In this document: positions 24,704 to 33,114 of the stretch, piece after piece
Layout: the number at the start of each line of letters is the position of its first letter
How positions within the stretch are numbered: the stretch's first letter is position 1
DNA from: Halovivax gelatinilyticus
Lineage (GTDB): Archaea > Halobacteriota > Halobacteria > Halobacteriales > Natrialbaceae
NCBI RefSeq assembly: GCF_024300625.1
Contig: NZ_CP101322.1
Span: 447,992-511,991, forward strand
Length of the DNA stretch: 64,000 nt
Direction: 5' to 3'
The notes under the pieces: generated by a model
Database searches by the model: none
What the model was told of the DNA's origin: nothing
The model's input: the letters and a program-made list of their open reading frames with translations, nothing else
Position numbers and translations under genes: made by a program

Positions 24704-27385
24704 ATGAGCGGCGACGCCGTCGAATCGACGCGCGAGCGCGACGACGAGGACCGAACGCCGTCGATCGACGACGACTACGATCCAGCGGAGATAGAAGACT
24801 ACTGGCAGCGCCGCTGGGTCGACTCGAAGACCTACGCGTACGAGGGCGAGCCGACTCAGGACCCGAACACGGTCTACTCGATCGACACGCCGCCACCGAC
24901 GGTGTCGGGAAGCCTCCACATGGGCCACCTATACGGTCACACCCTGCAGGACTTCGCCGCGCGCTTTCAGCGGATGGCGGACGGCGACGTCCTCTTTCCG
25001 TTCGGCTACGACGACAACGGCATCGCCAGCGAGCGACTCACCGAGGAGGAACTCGACATCCGACACCAGGACTACGACCGTCGCGAGTTCCAGGAGCTGT
25101 GTCGCGACGTCTGTGCCGAGTACGAAGCCGATTTCACCGAGAAGATGCAGGGCCTTGGCTGTTCGATCGACTGGGACAACACCTACAAGACGATCGAACC
25201 CCGCGTCCAGCGGATCTCGCAGCTGTCGTTTCTCGACCTCCACGAGAAGGGCCGCGAGTACCGAAAGAACGCCCCGGCGATCTGGTGTCCAGAGTGTGAG
25301 ACGGCGATCTCGCAGGTCGAAACCGAAGACGACGAGCGGGCCTCGCACTTCAACGATATCGAATTCGAGGTGGTCTCCGAGGGAGCCGACCGCGAAGCGT
25401 TCGTCATCTCGACGACGCGACCCGAGCTGATCCCTGCTTGCGTCGCCGTCTTCGTCCACCCCGACGACGAGGCCAACGCCGATCTCGTCGGCGAGACCGC
25501 ACGCATCCCGATCTTCGGCCAGGAGGTGCCGATCCTCGAAGACGAACGCGTGGACGTGGAGAAGGGAACCGGCGTCGTCATGTGCTGTACCTTCGGCGAC
25601 CAGACCGACATCGAGTGGTACCAGGCTCACGACCTGCCGCTTCGGGTCGCCATCGACGAGTCCGCGACGATGACCGACCTCGCCGGCGAGTACGAGGGAC
25701 TCTCGACCGAGGAGGCTCGCGAGGCCATCGTCGAGGACTTAGACGAGGCGGGTTCCCTGCGAGATCGGTGGGAGATCACCCACGCGGTCGGCGTCCACGA
25801 CCGCTGTGAGACGCCGGTCGAGTTCCGCGTCTCGAAGCAGTGGTACGTCGAGATCCTCGATCACAAGGAGGAGTACCTGAAAGCCGGCCGGGAGATGGAC
25901 TGGTTCCCCGAAAAGATGTTCACCCGCTATAAACACTGGATCGAAGGGCTGGAGTGGGACTGGCTCATCTCCCGCCAGCGAGACTCTGGCATTCCGTTCC
26001 CCGTCTGGTACTGCGCTGACTGTGACGAGCCCGTGCTGGCCGACCGCGAGGCGCTCCCGGTCGATCCGCTCGCCGACGAGCCGCCGGTCGAGGTCTGCCC
26101 AGAGTGCGGTCACGACGACTTCGACCCGGAAGCGGACGTCTTCGACACCTGGGCGACCTCGTCGCTGACGCCGCTTATCAACGCCGGCTGGGACTGGGAC
26201 GACGAAGCCGGGGAATTCGCGATGGACCATCCCGAACTCTACCCGTTCGACCTGCGGCCCCAGGGCCACGACATCATCTCGTTCTGGCTGTTTCACACGG
26301 TCATCAAGTGCTACGAGCACACGGGCGAGGTGCCGTTCGACGCGACGCTGATCAACGGACACGTCCTGGACGAAAACCGCGAGAAGATGTCGAAGTCGAA
26401 AGGCAACATCGTCGCGCCCGACGACGTCGTTTCGGAATACCCCGTCGACGCGATCCGCTTCTGGGCGGCCAGCGCGGCCGTCGGCGACGACTTCGCCTAC
26501 CAGGAACAGGACATCCGCGCGGGCGAAAAGCTCCTTCGCAAGCTCTGGAACGCCTCGAAGCTCGTCGACAGTCTCGCGCCGGCCGACCCCGACGAGCCCG
26601 CCGACCTGGAGCCGATCGATCGCTGGTTGCTGGCCGAACTAGACGACGCGATATCCGACCTCACCGCTCACTTCGAGGCACACGAGTACGCGAAGGCACG
26701 GGATCGACTGCGGACGTTCTTCTGGAACACGTTCTGTGACGACTACCTCGAGATTGCGAAGGAACGAGCCGACGAACCGTCGACGCGGTACACGCTGCGG
26801 ACGGCCCACCGAACGTTCCTCGAACTCTGGGCGCCGGTTCTCCCGCACGTCACCGAAGAGATTTGGCAGGCGTGTTACCTCGAGGACGCGACCGCGAACC
26901 TCTCCGAGACGAGCATCCACCGACGCGAGTGGCCGACGCCGCGCGGTTACGACGCCGATCTCGAAGCCGGCGAGGCGGCGATGGCGGTCATCTCCGCGCT
27001 GCGTCGCTACAAGAGCGACAACCAGCTACCCCTCAACGCCGAGCTCGAGGCCGTCTCGGTCTACGGCCCGATCGCCGGGTTCGAGGACGCAATCCGCACC
27101 GTCATGCACGTCGAGGAGCTCACGATCCTCGAGTCCGAACCGGAGGTCACGACCGAGATCGCCTCGATCGACCTCGACTACGCGACGCTCGGGCCGAAAT
27201 ACGGCTCGAAGGTGGGCGAAATCGACGACGCAATCGACGACGGTGACTTCGAGATCGACGGCGACGCGTTGTGCGTCGCCGGGGAGGAACTCGAACCAGC
27301 GCTGTACGAGATCGAGCGCGAGCGCACCTACGTCGGAGACGGCGAGATGCTAGAAACCGACGACGCGATCGTGATCGTCGAGTAA
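24704..27385 (+). CDS. valS: valyl-tRNA synthetase
   Basis: This 893-residue class I synthetase charges tRNA-Val. The HIGH motif appears as GSLHMGHLYGH and the KMSKS motif as KMSKSKGNIVAPDD. The CP1 editing domain lies between about 190 and 380, with STTRPELIPACVAVFVHPDD. Zinc-binding cysteine pairs are seen in IWCPECETAIS and in YCADCDEP with CPECGHDDF. An anticodon-binding helical domain follows after about 620. The acidic N-terminal extension of about 25 residues before DDYDPAEIEDYWQRRW is normal for haloarchaea. The ATG at 24704 overlaps the stop of a short upstream frame. Confidence 0.97.
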   Translation: MSGDAVESTRERDDEDRTPSIDDDYDPAEIEDYWQRRWVDSKTYAYEGEPTQDPNTVYSIDTPPPTVSGSLHMGHLYGHTLQDFAARFQRMADGDVLFPFGYDDNGIASERLTEEELDIRHQDYDRREFQELCRDVCAEYEADFTEKMQGLGCSIDWDNTYKTIEPRVQRISQLSFLDLHEKGREYRKNAPAIWCPECETAISQVETEDDERASHFNDIEFEVVSEGADREAFVISTTRPELIPACVAVFVHPDDEANADLVGETARIPIFGQEVPILEDERVDVEKGTGVVMCCTFGDQTDIEWYQAHDLPLRVAIDESATMTDLAGEYEGLSTEEAREAIVEDLDEAGSLRDRWEITHAVGVHDRCETPVEFRVSKQWYVEILDHKEEYLKAGREMDWFPEKMFTRYKHWIEGLEWDWLISRQRDSGIPFPVWYCADCDEPVLADREALPVDPLADEPPVEVCPECGHDDFDPEADVFDTWATSSLTPLINAGWDWDDEAGEFAMDHPELYPFDLRPQGHDIISFWLFHTVIKCYEHTGEVPFDATLINGHVLDENREKMSKSKGNIVAPDDVVSEYPVDAIRFWAASAAVGDDFAYQEQDIRAGEKLLRKLWNASKLVDSLAPADPDEPADLEPIDRWLLAELDDAISDLTAHFEAHEYAKARDRLRTFFWNTFCDDYLEIAKERADEPSTRYTLRTAHRTFLELWAPVLPHVTEEIWQACYLEDATANLSETSIHRREWPTPRGYDADLEAGEAAMAVISALRRYKSDNQLPLNAELEAVSVYGPIAGFEDAIRTVMHVEELTILESEPEVTTEIASIDLDYATLGPKYGSKVGEIDDAIDDGDFEIDGDALCVAGEELEPALYEIERERTYVGDGEMLETDDAIVIVE

Positions 27386-27448
27386 GTCCGCTCGAACCCG
27401 GGTTGCCGGACGAAACGATTACGTACTGGGACAGATTCTCGAATCATA

Positions 27449-28393
27449 GTGACCGAAACCGACGAGAGTCGCCTGTCCGAGCGCGATCGACGCCGCCTCG
27501 CCGCATTCGCCGAGGCGACGGACCTGGAGACGCTCGTCCAACTCACCGGTGCCCACTCGATCGACGACGCCTATTTCGCGGCGAAAGCGGAGTGGACCGA
27601 CCTCCGCCGCCGGGCGCTCGACCCGCCCGAACCCATCGATGGGTTCCCCGGTCGGGCCGTCGAGATTGACGGCCACCAGTTCGTCGTTCACGGAATTACC
27701 CACGCAGGGACGGACGCCGAACGCGAGTACCTCCGCTCGATCGTCCCCGGTCTCGTAGCCGACGGCGCGGCGGTCTACTGCGAACAGGGAATCCGGACCA
27801 TGTACTTCGAGGACGTCGGCGGCGTCTGCGAGATGGACGACCTTCGGTGGGCGATGGATCGTGCAGACGAGTACGGCGGCGATGGCAACCTCAGGGGCGC
27901 GCCGGCGATGGTGGCCGACGTCGCCGAAAGCGCAACCGACGCGCTCGACGACCTCAGAGATCGCTCGTTTTCGTCGATCGATTCGGCCAGACGGCTCTAC
28001 GGCGATCGGTTCGCCCGGGCGCTGGGCGACGTCGCCACCTCGTTTCTGACGGGACCGACGGATCGCTCGACGGGCGTCGACTTCGAGTCGTTCGTCCGAT
28101 CGAATCGCGCCGCAGCGGATCCGGTCCACCTCGGGAACTTACAGTACTACTACGAGACCCGACTCTTACCACAGCCGCTCGAGCGAGCGTGGCTCGCCGG
28201 CCACGATCCGGAGCTCTCGGTGCTCACCCACGGCCGTAACGAGCGGATGGCGGCCTACGTGGTCTCGCACAATCGCGACGCAGACCGGGTGCACGCGATC
28301 GTGGGGGCCGCACACCAGCCCGGACTGCTCTACTGTCTCCGCTCGATTCGCGACGGGCGTCTCTCGATCGACGACTTCGATCTCGTCGACTGA
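27449..28393 (+). CDS. conserved protein, weakly TraB/GumN-like
   Basis: This 314-residue soluble protein starts at GTG. An N-terminal segment (about 65-110) reads VVHGITHAGTDAEREYL and later AVYCEQGIRTMYFED. The C-terminal segment reads RNERMAAYVVSHNRDADRVH and IVGAAHQPGLLYCL. The pattern of a GxxH near the start, a glutamate, an RN-R pair and a GAAH near the end recalls the TraB/GumN fold, a putative metallohydrolase family. The resemblance is by eye only. It lies 63 bases after valS on the same strand and could be cotranscribed. Confidence 0.6.
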   Translation: MTETDESRLSERDRRRLAAFAEATDLETLVQLTGAHSIDDAYFAAKAEWTDLRRRALDPPEPIDGFPGRAVEIDGHQFVVHGITHAGTDAEREYLRSIVPGLVADGAAVYCEQGIRTMYFEDVGGVCEMDDLRWAMDRADEYGGDGNLRGAPAMVADVAESATDALDDLRDRSFSSIDSARRLYGDRFARALGDVATSFLTGPTDRSTGVDFESFVRSNRAAADPVHLGNLQYYYETRLLPQPLERAWLAGHDPELSVLTHGRNERMAAYVVSHNRDADRVHAIVGAAHQPGLLYCLRSIRDGRLSIDDFDLVD

Positions 28394-28577
28394 CGCAGTC
28401 GAATCGACTGCACGCCGATGCGGTGAACGTAGGCGAAGCTGTCTGAGACCATTTATTACGACAGTAACAGCTATTATGTTGGTTATTGTGGGTGTGAACG
28501 TACTCGAGTAACGTCGAGTCTGACGCTCCGACGGCCTCGGTCGCGTTGGCGAGTACGGACGAAACGAACACGGCGCC

Positions 28578-28943
28578 ATGACTGTACCGACCACCCCCAC
28601 AGACGCCCGTCGCACCGGCACCGAACTCACGATGAGTACCGCGTTCGAACTCCTGGCCGATCGACACCGCCGGCTCGCGCTGTACTGTCTCTCGAACCGC
28701 GTCGAGGCGATCACCCGTGTCGACCTCGCCGCGGAGATCGCCAACCGCCTCGACGGACCGAACGACGACCTCGTCGAACACATCGGAATCCGATTACACC
28801 ACAGTCACCTGCCGAGACTCGACGAGGTCGACGTGGTCCGGTACGACCCCGACGTCGATCGGGTGCAATCCGGGCCCGCGCTCACGACGCTCGAGCCGTT
28901 TCTCGAACTCGCTCGCGCCGAAGAACGGTCCACGGTGGCCTGA
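28578..28943 (+). CDS. DUF7344-type winged-helix protein
   Basis: This 121-residue protein has MSTAFELLADRHRRLALYCL, a run of helices, and then HHSHLPRLDEVDVVRYDPDV. This is the layout of the very common haloarchaeal DUF7344 winged-helix family of predicted transcription regulators. The HLPRLDE element followed by a VxYD strand forms the wing. No ligand domain is attached. An alternative start at the methionine of MSTAFELL (about residue 19) would trim a low-complexity N terminus. Targets are unknown; the nearest gene on the other side is a convergent DUF1405 membrane protein. Confidence 0.82.
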   Translation: MTVPTTPTDARRTGTELTMSTAFELLADRHRRLALYCLSNRVEAITRVDLAAEIANRLDGPNDDLVEHIGIRLHHSHLPRLDEVDVVRYDPDVDRVQSGPALTTLEPFLELARAEERSTVA

Positions 28944-28961
28944 TCCGAACGAGCCACGCCG

Positions 28962-29660
28962 CTACCGGCGGCGCCGGTCGAGTTCGACCGCCTTCGCCCG
29001 AATCGACGTGGCGAGAAAGAGCGCGAGGAGCGTAAACGCCGTCGCTCCCGCGCCGGCGATCCCGAGTGCGGTCGCGTCCAGATACATCGGCTCGTCGCCC
29101 GAAACCGGCAGCCTGGTGTGGTGTGGATCGCCACCAGTGACGGGGACGAAGTAATCGACGATCAGGTCGACCCCGTACCACAGAAGGGCGACGCCCACCG
29201 CCCAGACCGGAAAGTCGGAGATCCGGTGTAAGACGAGCGCCTGGACGACCATCGCCAGGTGAGACAGAAAGAGGAAGGCGAACATCGCCGGGTGGATCCC
29301 CACCTCCGCGTACTGCTCGGAAAACGCGAGCAGCGTGTAGGGCGTCCACAGGCCGAGGATGACGTTCCCGAAGAAGGCGAGCGCCGTGAGCCAGGGGAGT
29401 TCCCGCCCGAGTTTCCAGGCGGCCACCGCCAGCGCGAACAGCAGCGTCGCGATCGGACTGTCGGGGACGAACGGCCACATCACGGTCGGCGTCTCCGCGA
29501 ACTGGTAGCGATAGTACCAGAAGCCGAACACCGTTCCCGCCAGGTTGACGGCGACGATCGGCCAGGCCAGCCGGAGTCCGAAATCCTCGATCCGGCGGGG
29601 TACGGGGGCGACCCAGCGCGGGAGGGGATCGCGGGCGGGTATTTCCGTCGAGCGAGCCAT
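28962..29660 (-). CDS. DUF1405 family membrane protein
   Basis: This 232-residue protein has six predicted transmembrane helices. Conserved features include VNLAGTVFGFWYYRYQFAET, WPFVPDSPIATLLFALAV and LWTPYTLLAFSEQY; these are the loops and helices typical of the DUF1405 family found in haloarchaea and Bacillus. Function is unknown; it is an integral cytoplasmic-membrane protein. The ATG at 29660 was chosen because the sequence before it is non-coding in character, while the family begins shortly after. It is convergent with the DUF7344 gene and divergent from pdxS. Confidence 0.88.
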   Translation of the reverse strand: MARSTEIPARDPLPRWVAPVPRRIEDFGLRLAWPIVAVNLAGTVFGFWYYRYQFAETPTVMWPFVPDSPIATLLFALAVAAWKLGRELPWLTALAFFGNVILGLWTPYTLLAFSEQYAEVGIHPAMFAFLFLSHLAMVVQALVLHRISDFPVWAVGVALLWYGVDLIVDYFVPVTGGDPHHTRLPVSGDEPMYLDATALGIAGAGATAFTLLALFLATSIRAKAVELDRRRR

Positions 29661-29850
29661 TGTCGAAGCCCTCGCAACCGACCCGCAAAGAGGTAGCGAT
29701 TCGTGAACGTGTTCGGAGGCGGTCAATCGAGCGCCTCGACCGAGACGAGAGAGCCCGTCGTTCGGAACGGTCAGACCGATAGCGGATGCGACACCGGACA
29801 ATCGTGGTCGGATGGACACGCGTAAGTGGAGCGCCCGCATAGCCCGCGGT

Positions 29851-30759
29851 ATGGCCGAATCTACCGATCTCGAAGAGCTTCGACGGGGAACCGAACTCGT
29901 CAAGCGCGGTTTCGCACGCATGCAAAAGGGCGGCGTCATCATGGACGTCGTCAACCGCGAACAGGCGCGCATCGCCGAGGACGCGGGCGCCGTCGCCGTC
30001 ATGTCCCTCGAAGCGGTCCCGGCGGACATCAGAAAGCGCGGCGGCGTCGCCCGGATGGCCGACCCCGCAGACGTCGAGGAGATCGTCGAGGAAGTCTCGA
30101 TTCCGGTGATGGGCAAAGCCCGCATCGGCCACCTGAAGGAAGCCCAGATCTTAGAGGCCGTCGGCGTCGACATGATCGACGAGTCGGAAGTGCTCACCCC
30201 GGCCGACGACGCCTACCACATCGACAAGCGCGACTTCACCGCCCCGTTCGTCTGTGGCGCGCGCAACCTCGGCGAGGCGCTGCGACGCATCGACGAGGGC
30301 GCGGCGATGATCCGCACCAAGGGCGAAGCCGGTACGGGCGACGTCAACCAGGCCGTCCACCACCAGCGGACGATCAAGGGGGAGATCAGAAAGATCGAAG
30401 GGATGAAACACGAAGAGCGAGAGGCCTACGCCCGCGAGATCGAAGCCGACGCCGAACTCGTCCACGAAACCGCCGAGATGGGCCGACTCCCGGTCGTTAA
30501 CTTCGCCGCCGGCGGCATCGCGACGCCCGCCGACGCGGCGCTCATGATGTACCACGAGTGCGACGGCATCTTCGTCGGCAGCGGCATCTTCGGCGCCGAA
30601 AACCCCGAGGCGATGGCCGAAGCGATCGTCGCAGCGACGAACAACTGGGACGACCCCGAGACCCTGGCCGAGATCTCGAAGAACATCGGCAAGGGCATGA
30701 AAGGCGACGCGAACGTCGATTTACCCGAAGAGGAGAAACTGCAAGGCCGCGGCGTCTAA
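29851..30759 (+). CDS. pdxS: pyridoxal 5'-phosphate synthase lyase subunit PdxS
   Basis: This 302-residue PdxS is the subunit that forms pyridoxal 5'-phosphate from ribose 5-phosphate, glyceraldehyde 3-phosphate and ammonia supplied by the PdxT glutaminase. The first catalytic lysine is in [20 protein letters not shown] and the second in [17 protein letters not shown]. The phosphate-binding [13 protein letters not shown] and GIFVGSGIF segments close the TIM barrel. Length and motifs are complete. No pdxT is seen in the window. The start at 29851 is preferred; an in-frame ATG at 29812 would add 13 residues not seen in the family. Confidence 0.97.
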   Translation: MAESTDLEELRRGTELVKRGFARMQKGGVIMDVVNREQARIAEDAGAVAVMSLEAVPADIRKRGGVARMADPADVEEIVEEVSIPVMGKARIGHLKEAQILEAVGVDMIDESEVLTPADDAYHIDKRDFTAPFVCGARNLGEALRRIDEGAAMIRTKGEAGTGDVNQAVHHQRTIKGEIRKIEGMKHEEREAYAREIEADAELVHETAEMGRLPVVNFAAGGIATPADAALMMYHECDGIFVGSGIFGAENPEAMAEAIVAATNNWDDPETLAEISKNIGKGMKGDANVDLPEEEKLQGRGV

Positions 30760-30854
30760 ACTCGGCGACACGATTCAGCCGGATTGTTCATAGACGAGCG
30801 CGTGATCGAATCGAGACGATGTCCCACAAGAGCGTCTACTTCTCACGATAGCAC

Positions 30855-32435
30855 CTAACACGCGGTCGCGTACCGTTGGTCCGCCTCCGGGCCCGTCTCA
30901 CCATCGAGGGCGACCGATTGCGCCACGTAGTGAATCTCGAGGGAGACGACGGCCTCGCCCGCCGCCCGGGCCGCCTCGCACAGGTACGACCCGAACGCCG
31001 CGTATTCGGCCTCGCTCGCGCTCCGAAGATCGGTGAGATAGCGGTGCCAGAGGACCGTAGGATAGCTTTCGGCGGCGTCTGGCGGCCGGTCCCAGCAGAC
31101 CGCGCCGCCACCGAAGGCGTCGACGCGCTCACCCGACTCGAATTCGGCAGGGGCGACGTACCAGCCGACCGTTTCCGGCGGGTTCGGCGCGAACATTGCC
31201 CAGCCGTGGTCGCCGGGGTCGAGGTCGCCGACGGCCAGATCGGCGTCCGCGACGACGACCGCCTGCCAGCCGACCAGTCCTACGTAGGCGACGACGACCA
31301 CGACCGTCGCGAGCGTCCGACGGCGGCTCGTGTCGGGTGCGAGACGCGGGATCGGGACGGCGCGTCCGATCGGACCGATCCGACCCGTCACGGCTTCGAT
31401 GGCGGTTCGGATCGACCGATCGACGGCGACGACGATCTGCGATAGGTGTCTGACCGATCGGCCGAATGAGAACGGACGGTGAGCGCGAAGCCAGCCCCGG
31501 GTCGGATTGGCGACTCGTCGCTCGAACTGGTCCCAGCACGGTGGCGGGAGAAACGCGAGCAACAGCGCGACCATCGCGAGCGGGAAGAGTCCGGTTCGGA
31601 GCGTCGCCAGCATCGTGAGGTGTACGCCCACGTACGGGACGACGAGAACAGCCCGCCGCCGGCCGGTGAGCGCGAGCAAGAAGACGGACGAACAGAGCAG
31701 ACCGACCCAGACGTAATTTGCGACCACGAACAGCCGAGGATCGAGGTTCGCGACCGCGGGGCCGAGCAGGACCGTGTACTGATCGAGTTCGAAGACGAGT
31801 CGGACGGCCTCGCCGGCTCGCCAGCGGTCGCTCCGAAGCCGGAGCATCGCGTTGGAGGCGTAGACGAGCACGACGACGCCGAGCAGGGCGGCGGTGGCCG
31901 GCGTCCTAAGCAGCGGGCCCGCAGACGATGGCTCCGCGCGGGTCGGCTGGAGAGATCGACGCCTGCGGCGAGCATCGATCGACCAGCGTGCAGAAAGCGG
32001 ACAGAACAGGCAAAAGAAGAACGCGGCGAGCAGGATCGTGTCTCCGCCGTTGACGACGTAGGGGTTGCGCGCGTACAGCGACGCCGTGAGCACCCAGGCG
32101 CCGACGGCGGCGATCCGCGTTCGATAGCCGACGAGCACGCAGAGTGCGAACGCCGCCGACAGCCCGAAGAGCAGCGCCTGGGCCCGGGGCGAGCCGACGC
32201 GGGCGTGGACCGACAGCGAGGCGAGTACGGGATAGGTCTCCGCGTGCACTGCGCGCGGAAGTACCCCTGCATCGGTGTAGAACGCCGTCAGGTCGCGCGC
32301 CCGCATGGCGAGGTCGGCCAGGAGGAGCGAGCCGAGGGCGATTCGGAGGGCGGCGAGCGCCCGCGCGTCGACGCCGAGGCGCCGCGCGAGTGGGCCTGGC
32401 CGGTCGACGGCGCCGCCCCGTCGGGGACCTGTCAT
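30855..32435 (-). CDS. HTTM domain membrane protein (gamma-carboxylase-like)
   Basis: This 526-residue protein has the horizontally transferred transmembrane (HTTM) domain related to vitamin-K-dependent carboxylase. RIALGSLLLADLAMRARDL and the FYTDAGVLPR segment after the first helix are typical, followed by YLRNPYVVNGGDTI-like sequence (here YARNPYVVNGGDTI) and further helices to about 330. A soluble C-terminal region (about 400-526) contains WAMFAPNPPETVGWYVAP, a segment common in haloarchaeal HTTM proteins that resembles an outer domain. No carboxylase lysine can be assigned confidently. The start codon is ATG. It lies next to the distal edge of the AT-rich islet. Confidence 0.85.
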   Translation of the reverse strand: MTGPRRGGAVDRPGPLARRLGVDARALAALRIALGSLLLADLAMRARDLTAFYTDAGVLPRAVHAETYPVLASLSVHARVGSPRAQALLFGLSAAFALCVLVGYRTRIAAVGAWVLTASLYARNPYVVNGGDTILLAAFFFCLFCPLSARWSIDARRRRRSLQPTRAEPSSAGPLLRTPATAALLGVVVLVYASNAMLRLRSDRWRAGEAVRLVFELDQYTVLLGPAVANLDPRLFVVANYVWVGLLCSSVFLLALTGRRRAVLVVPYVGVHLTMLATLRTGLFPLAMVALLLAFLPPPCWDQFERRVANPTRGWLRAHRPFSFGRSVRHLSQIVVAVDRSIRTAIEAVTGRIGPIGRAVPIPRLAPDTSRRRTLATVVVVVAYVGLVGWQAVVVADADLAVGDLDPGDHGWAMFAPNPPETVGWYVAPAEFESGERVDAFGGGAVCWDRPPDAAESYPTVLWHRYLTDLRSASEAEYAAFGSYLCEAARAAGEAVVSLEIHYVAQSVALDGETGPEADQRYATAC

Positions 32436-32539
32436 CGGCCGACTATTACCCAGGTAGTGTAAATACTTTCTGACGTGAGTGTCGAAAAATTCCTCCTGGC
32501 GTCCCAGTAAACATTCGGCGCGGTCTCGTGGGCGACCAA

Positions 32540-32645
32540 CTACCGATCGTACACCGTCGCACCCGTTCCGATCCGCGTCTGGTAAACGTGACGTTCGACG
32601 CCGACGGAGCGAACCTCTATCATCGTCGCCTCACCGACCGCGGGG
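32540..32645 (-). pseudogene. remnant of a second homoserine kinase (thrB) 3' end
   Basis: On the minus strand this stretch reads VGVERHVYQTRIGTGATVYD, then R and a stop. Intact thrB at 34350 ends VGVESRAYQTRVGAGATVYD. At nucleotide level, 32547-32607 and 34354-34414 match at 53 of 61 positions by my count, including a 19-base identical run, and most differences are transitions. Weaker similarity continues upstream to about 32640. No start codon or body of the gene remains. It lies at the far edge of the AT-rich islet, as expected for a displaced gene end or an old recombination endpoint. Confidence 0.78.
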
Positions 32646-32663
32646 TATCGACGATGAATCGTT

Positions 32664-33110
32664 CTACTTCGTCGACTCCCCGTCTACGTCGAATTCGCAC
32701 GTCTCGACGTAGTTGTGAGCGATCGAAACGCCGTCCGGGTCGATCGACGCGTAGACTTCGAAACAACTGATTTCTCCGTTCGAAACGTCGAGCGTGTCTG
32801 ACCCGCTGGTGGCCGATGAAATTGCGACGGTTGAATCAACTGAAATGGTCACGTCGTAGTGAACACGGTCGCCCATCCAATCTTCGACGATCTCGACAGA
32901 ATCGGCAAACGTCGGTTCCTTCGGATCGAGCTGATACTCGCCGCGATACGTTCGGTCGTCACCAGTTCGAACGTCAACCGTCGCGGTGACGGATTCTTCT
33001 ACTCTGTTGATGATCAAGATGCGGCGTAACCCGTACGGTGGATCGGAAGACAGACATCCCGACAAGAGCGTGCTCGCAGGGAGGGCACACAAGAGGGTTC
33101 TACGGTTCAT
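32664..33110 (-). CDS. small exported lipoprotein, unknown function
   Basis: This 148-residue protein starts MNRRTLLCALPASTLLSGC. A short hydrophobic signal is followed by the LLSGC lipobox, with cysteine 19 as the lipidation site, so export and attachment to the outer face of the membrane are expected. The twin arginines at 3-4 suggest Tat export. The mature part is a probable beta sandwich: ILIINRVEESVTATVDVRTG, RGEYQLDPKEPTF and VHYDVTISVD. No family was named. GC content is lower than in the flanking genes. It is followed on the same strand's upstream side by the AT-rich exported-protein gene. Confidence 0.7.
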   Translation of the reverse strand: MNRRTLLCALPASTLLSGCLSSDPPYGLRRILIINRVEESVTATVDVRTGDDRTYRGEYQLDPKEPTFADSVEIVEDWMGDRVHYDVTISVDSTVAISSATSGSDTLDVSNGEISCFEVYASIDPDGVSIAHNYVETCEFDVDGESTK

Positions 33111-33114
33111 ACGT

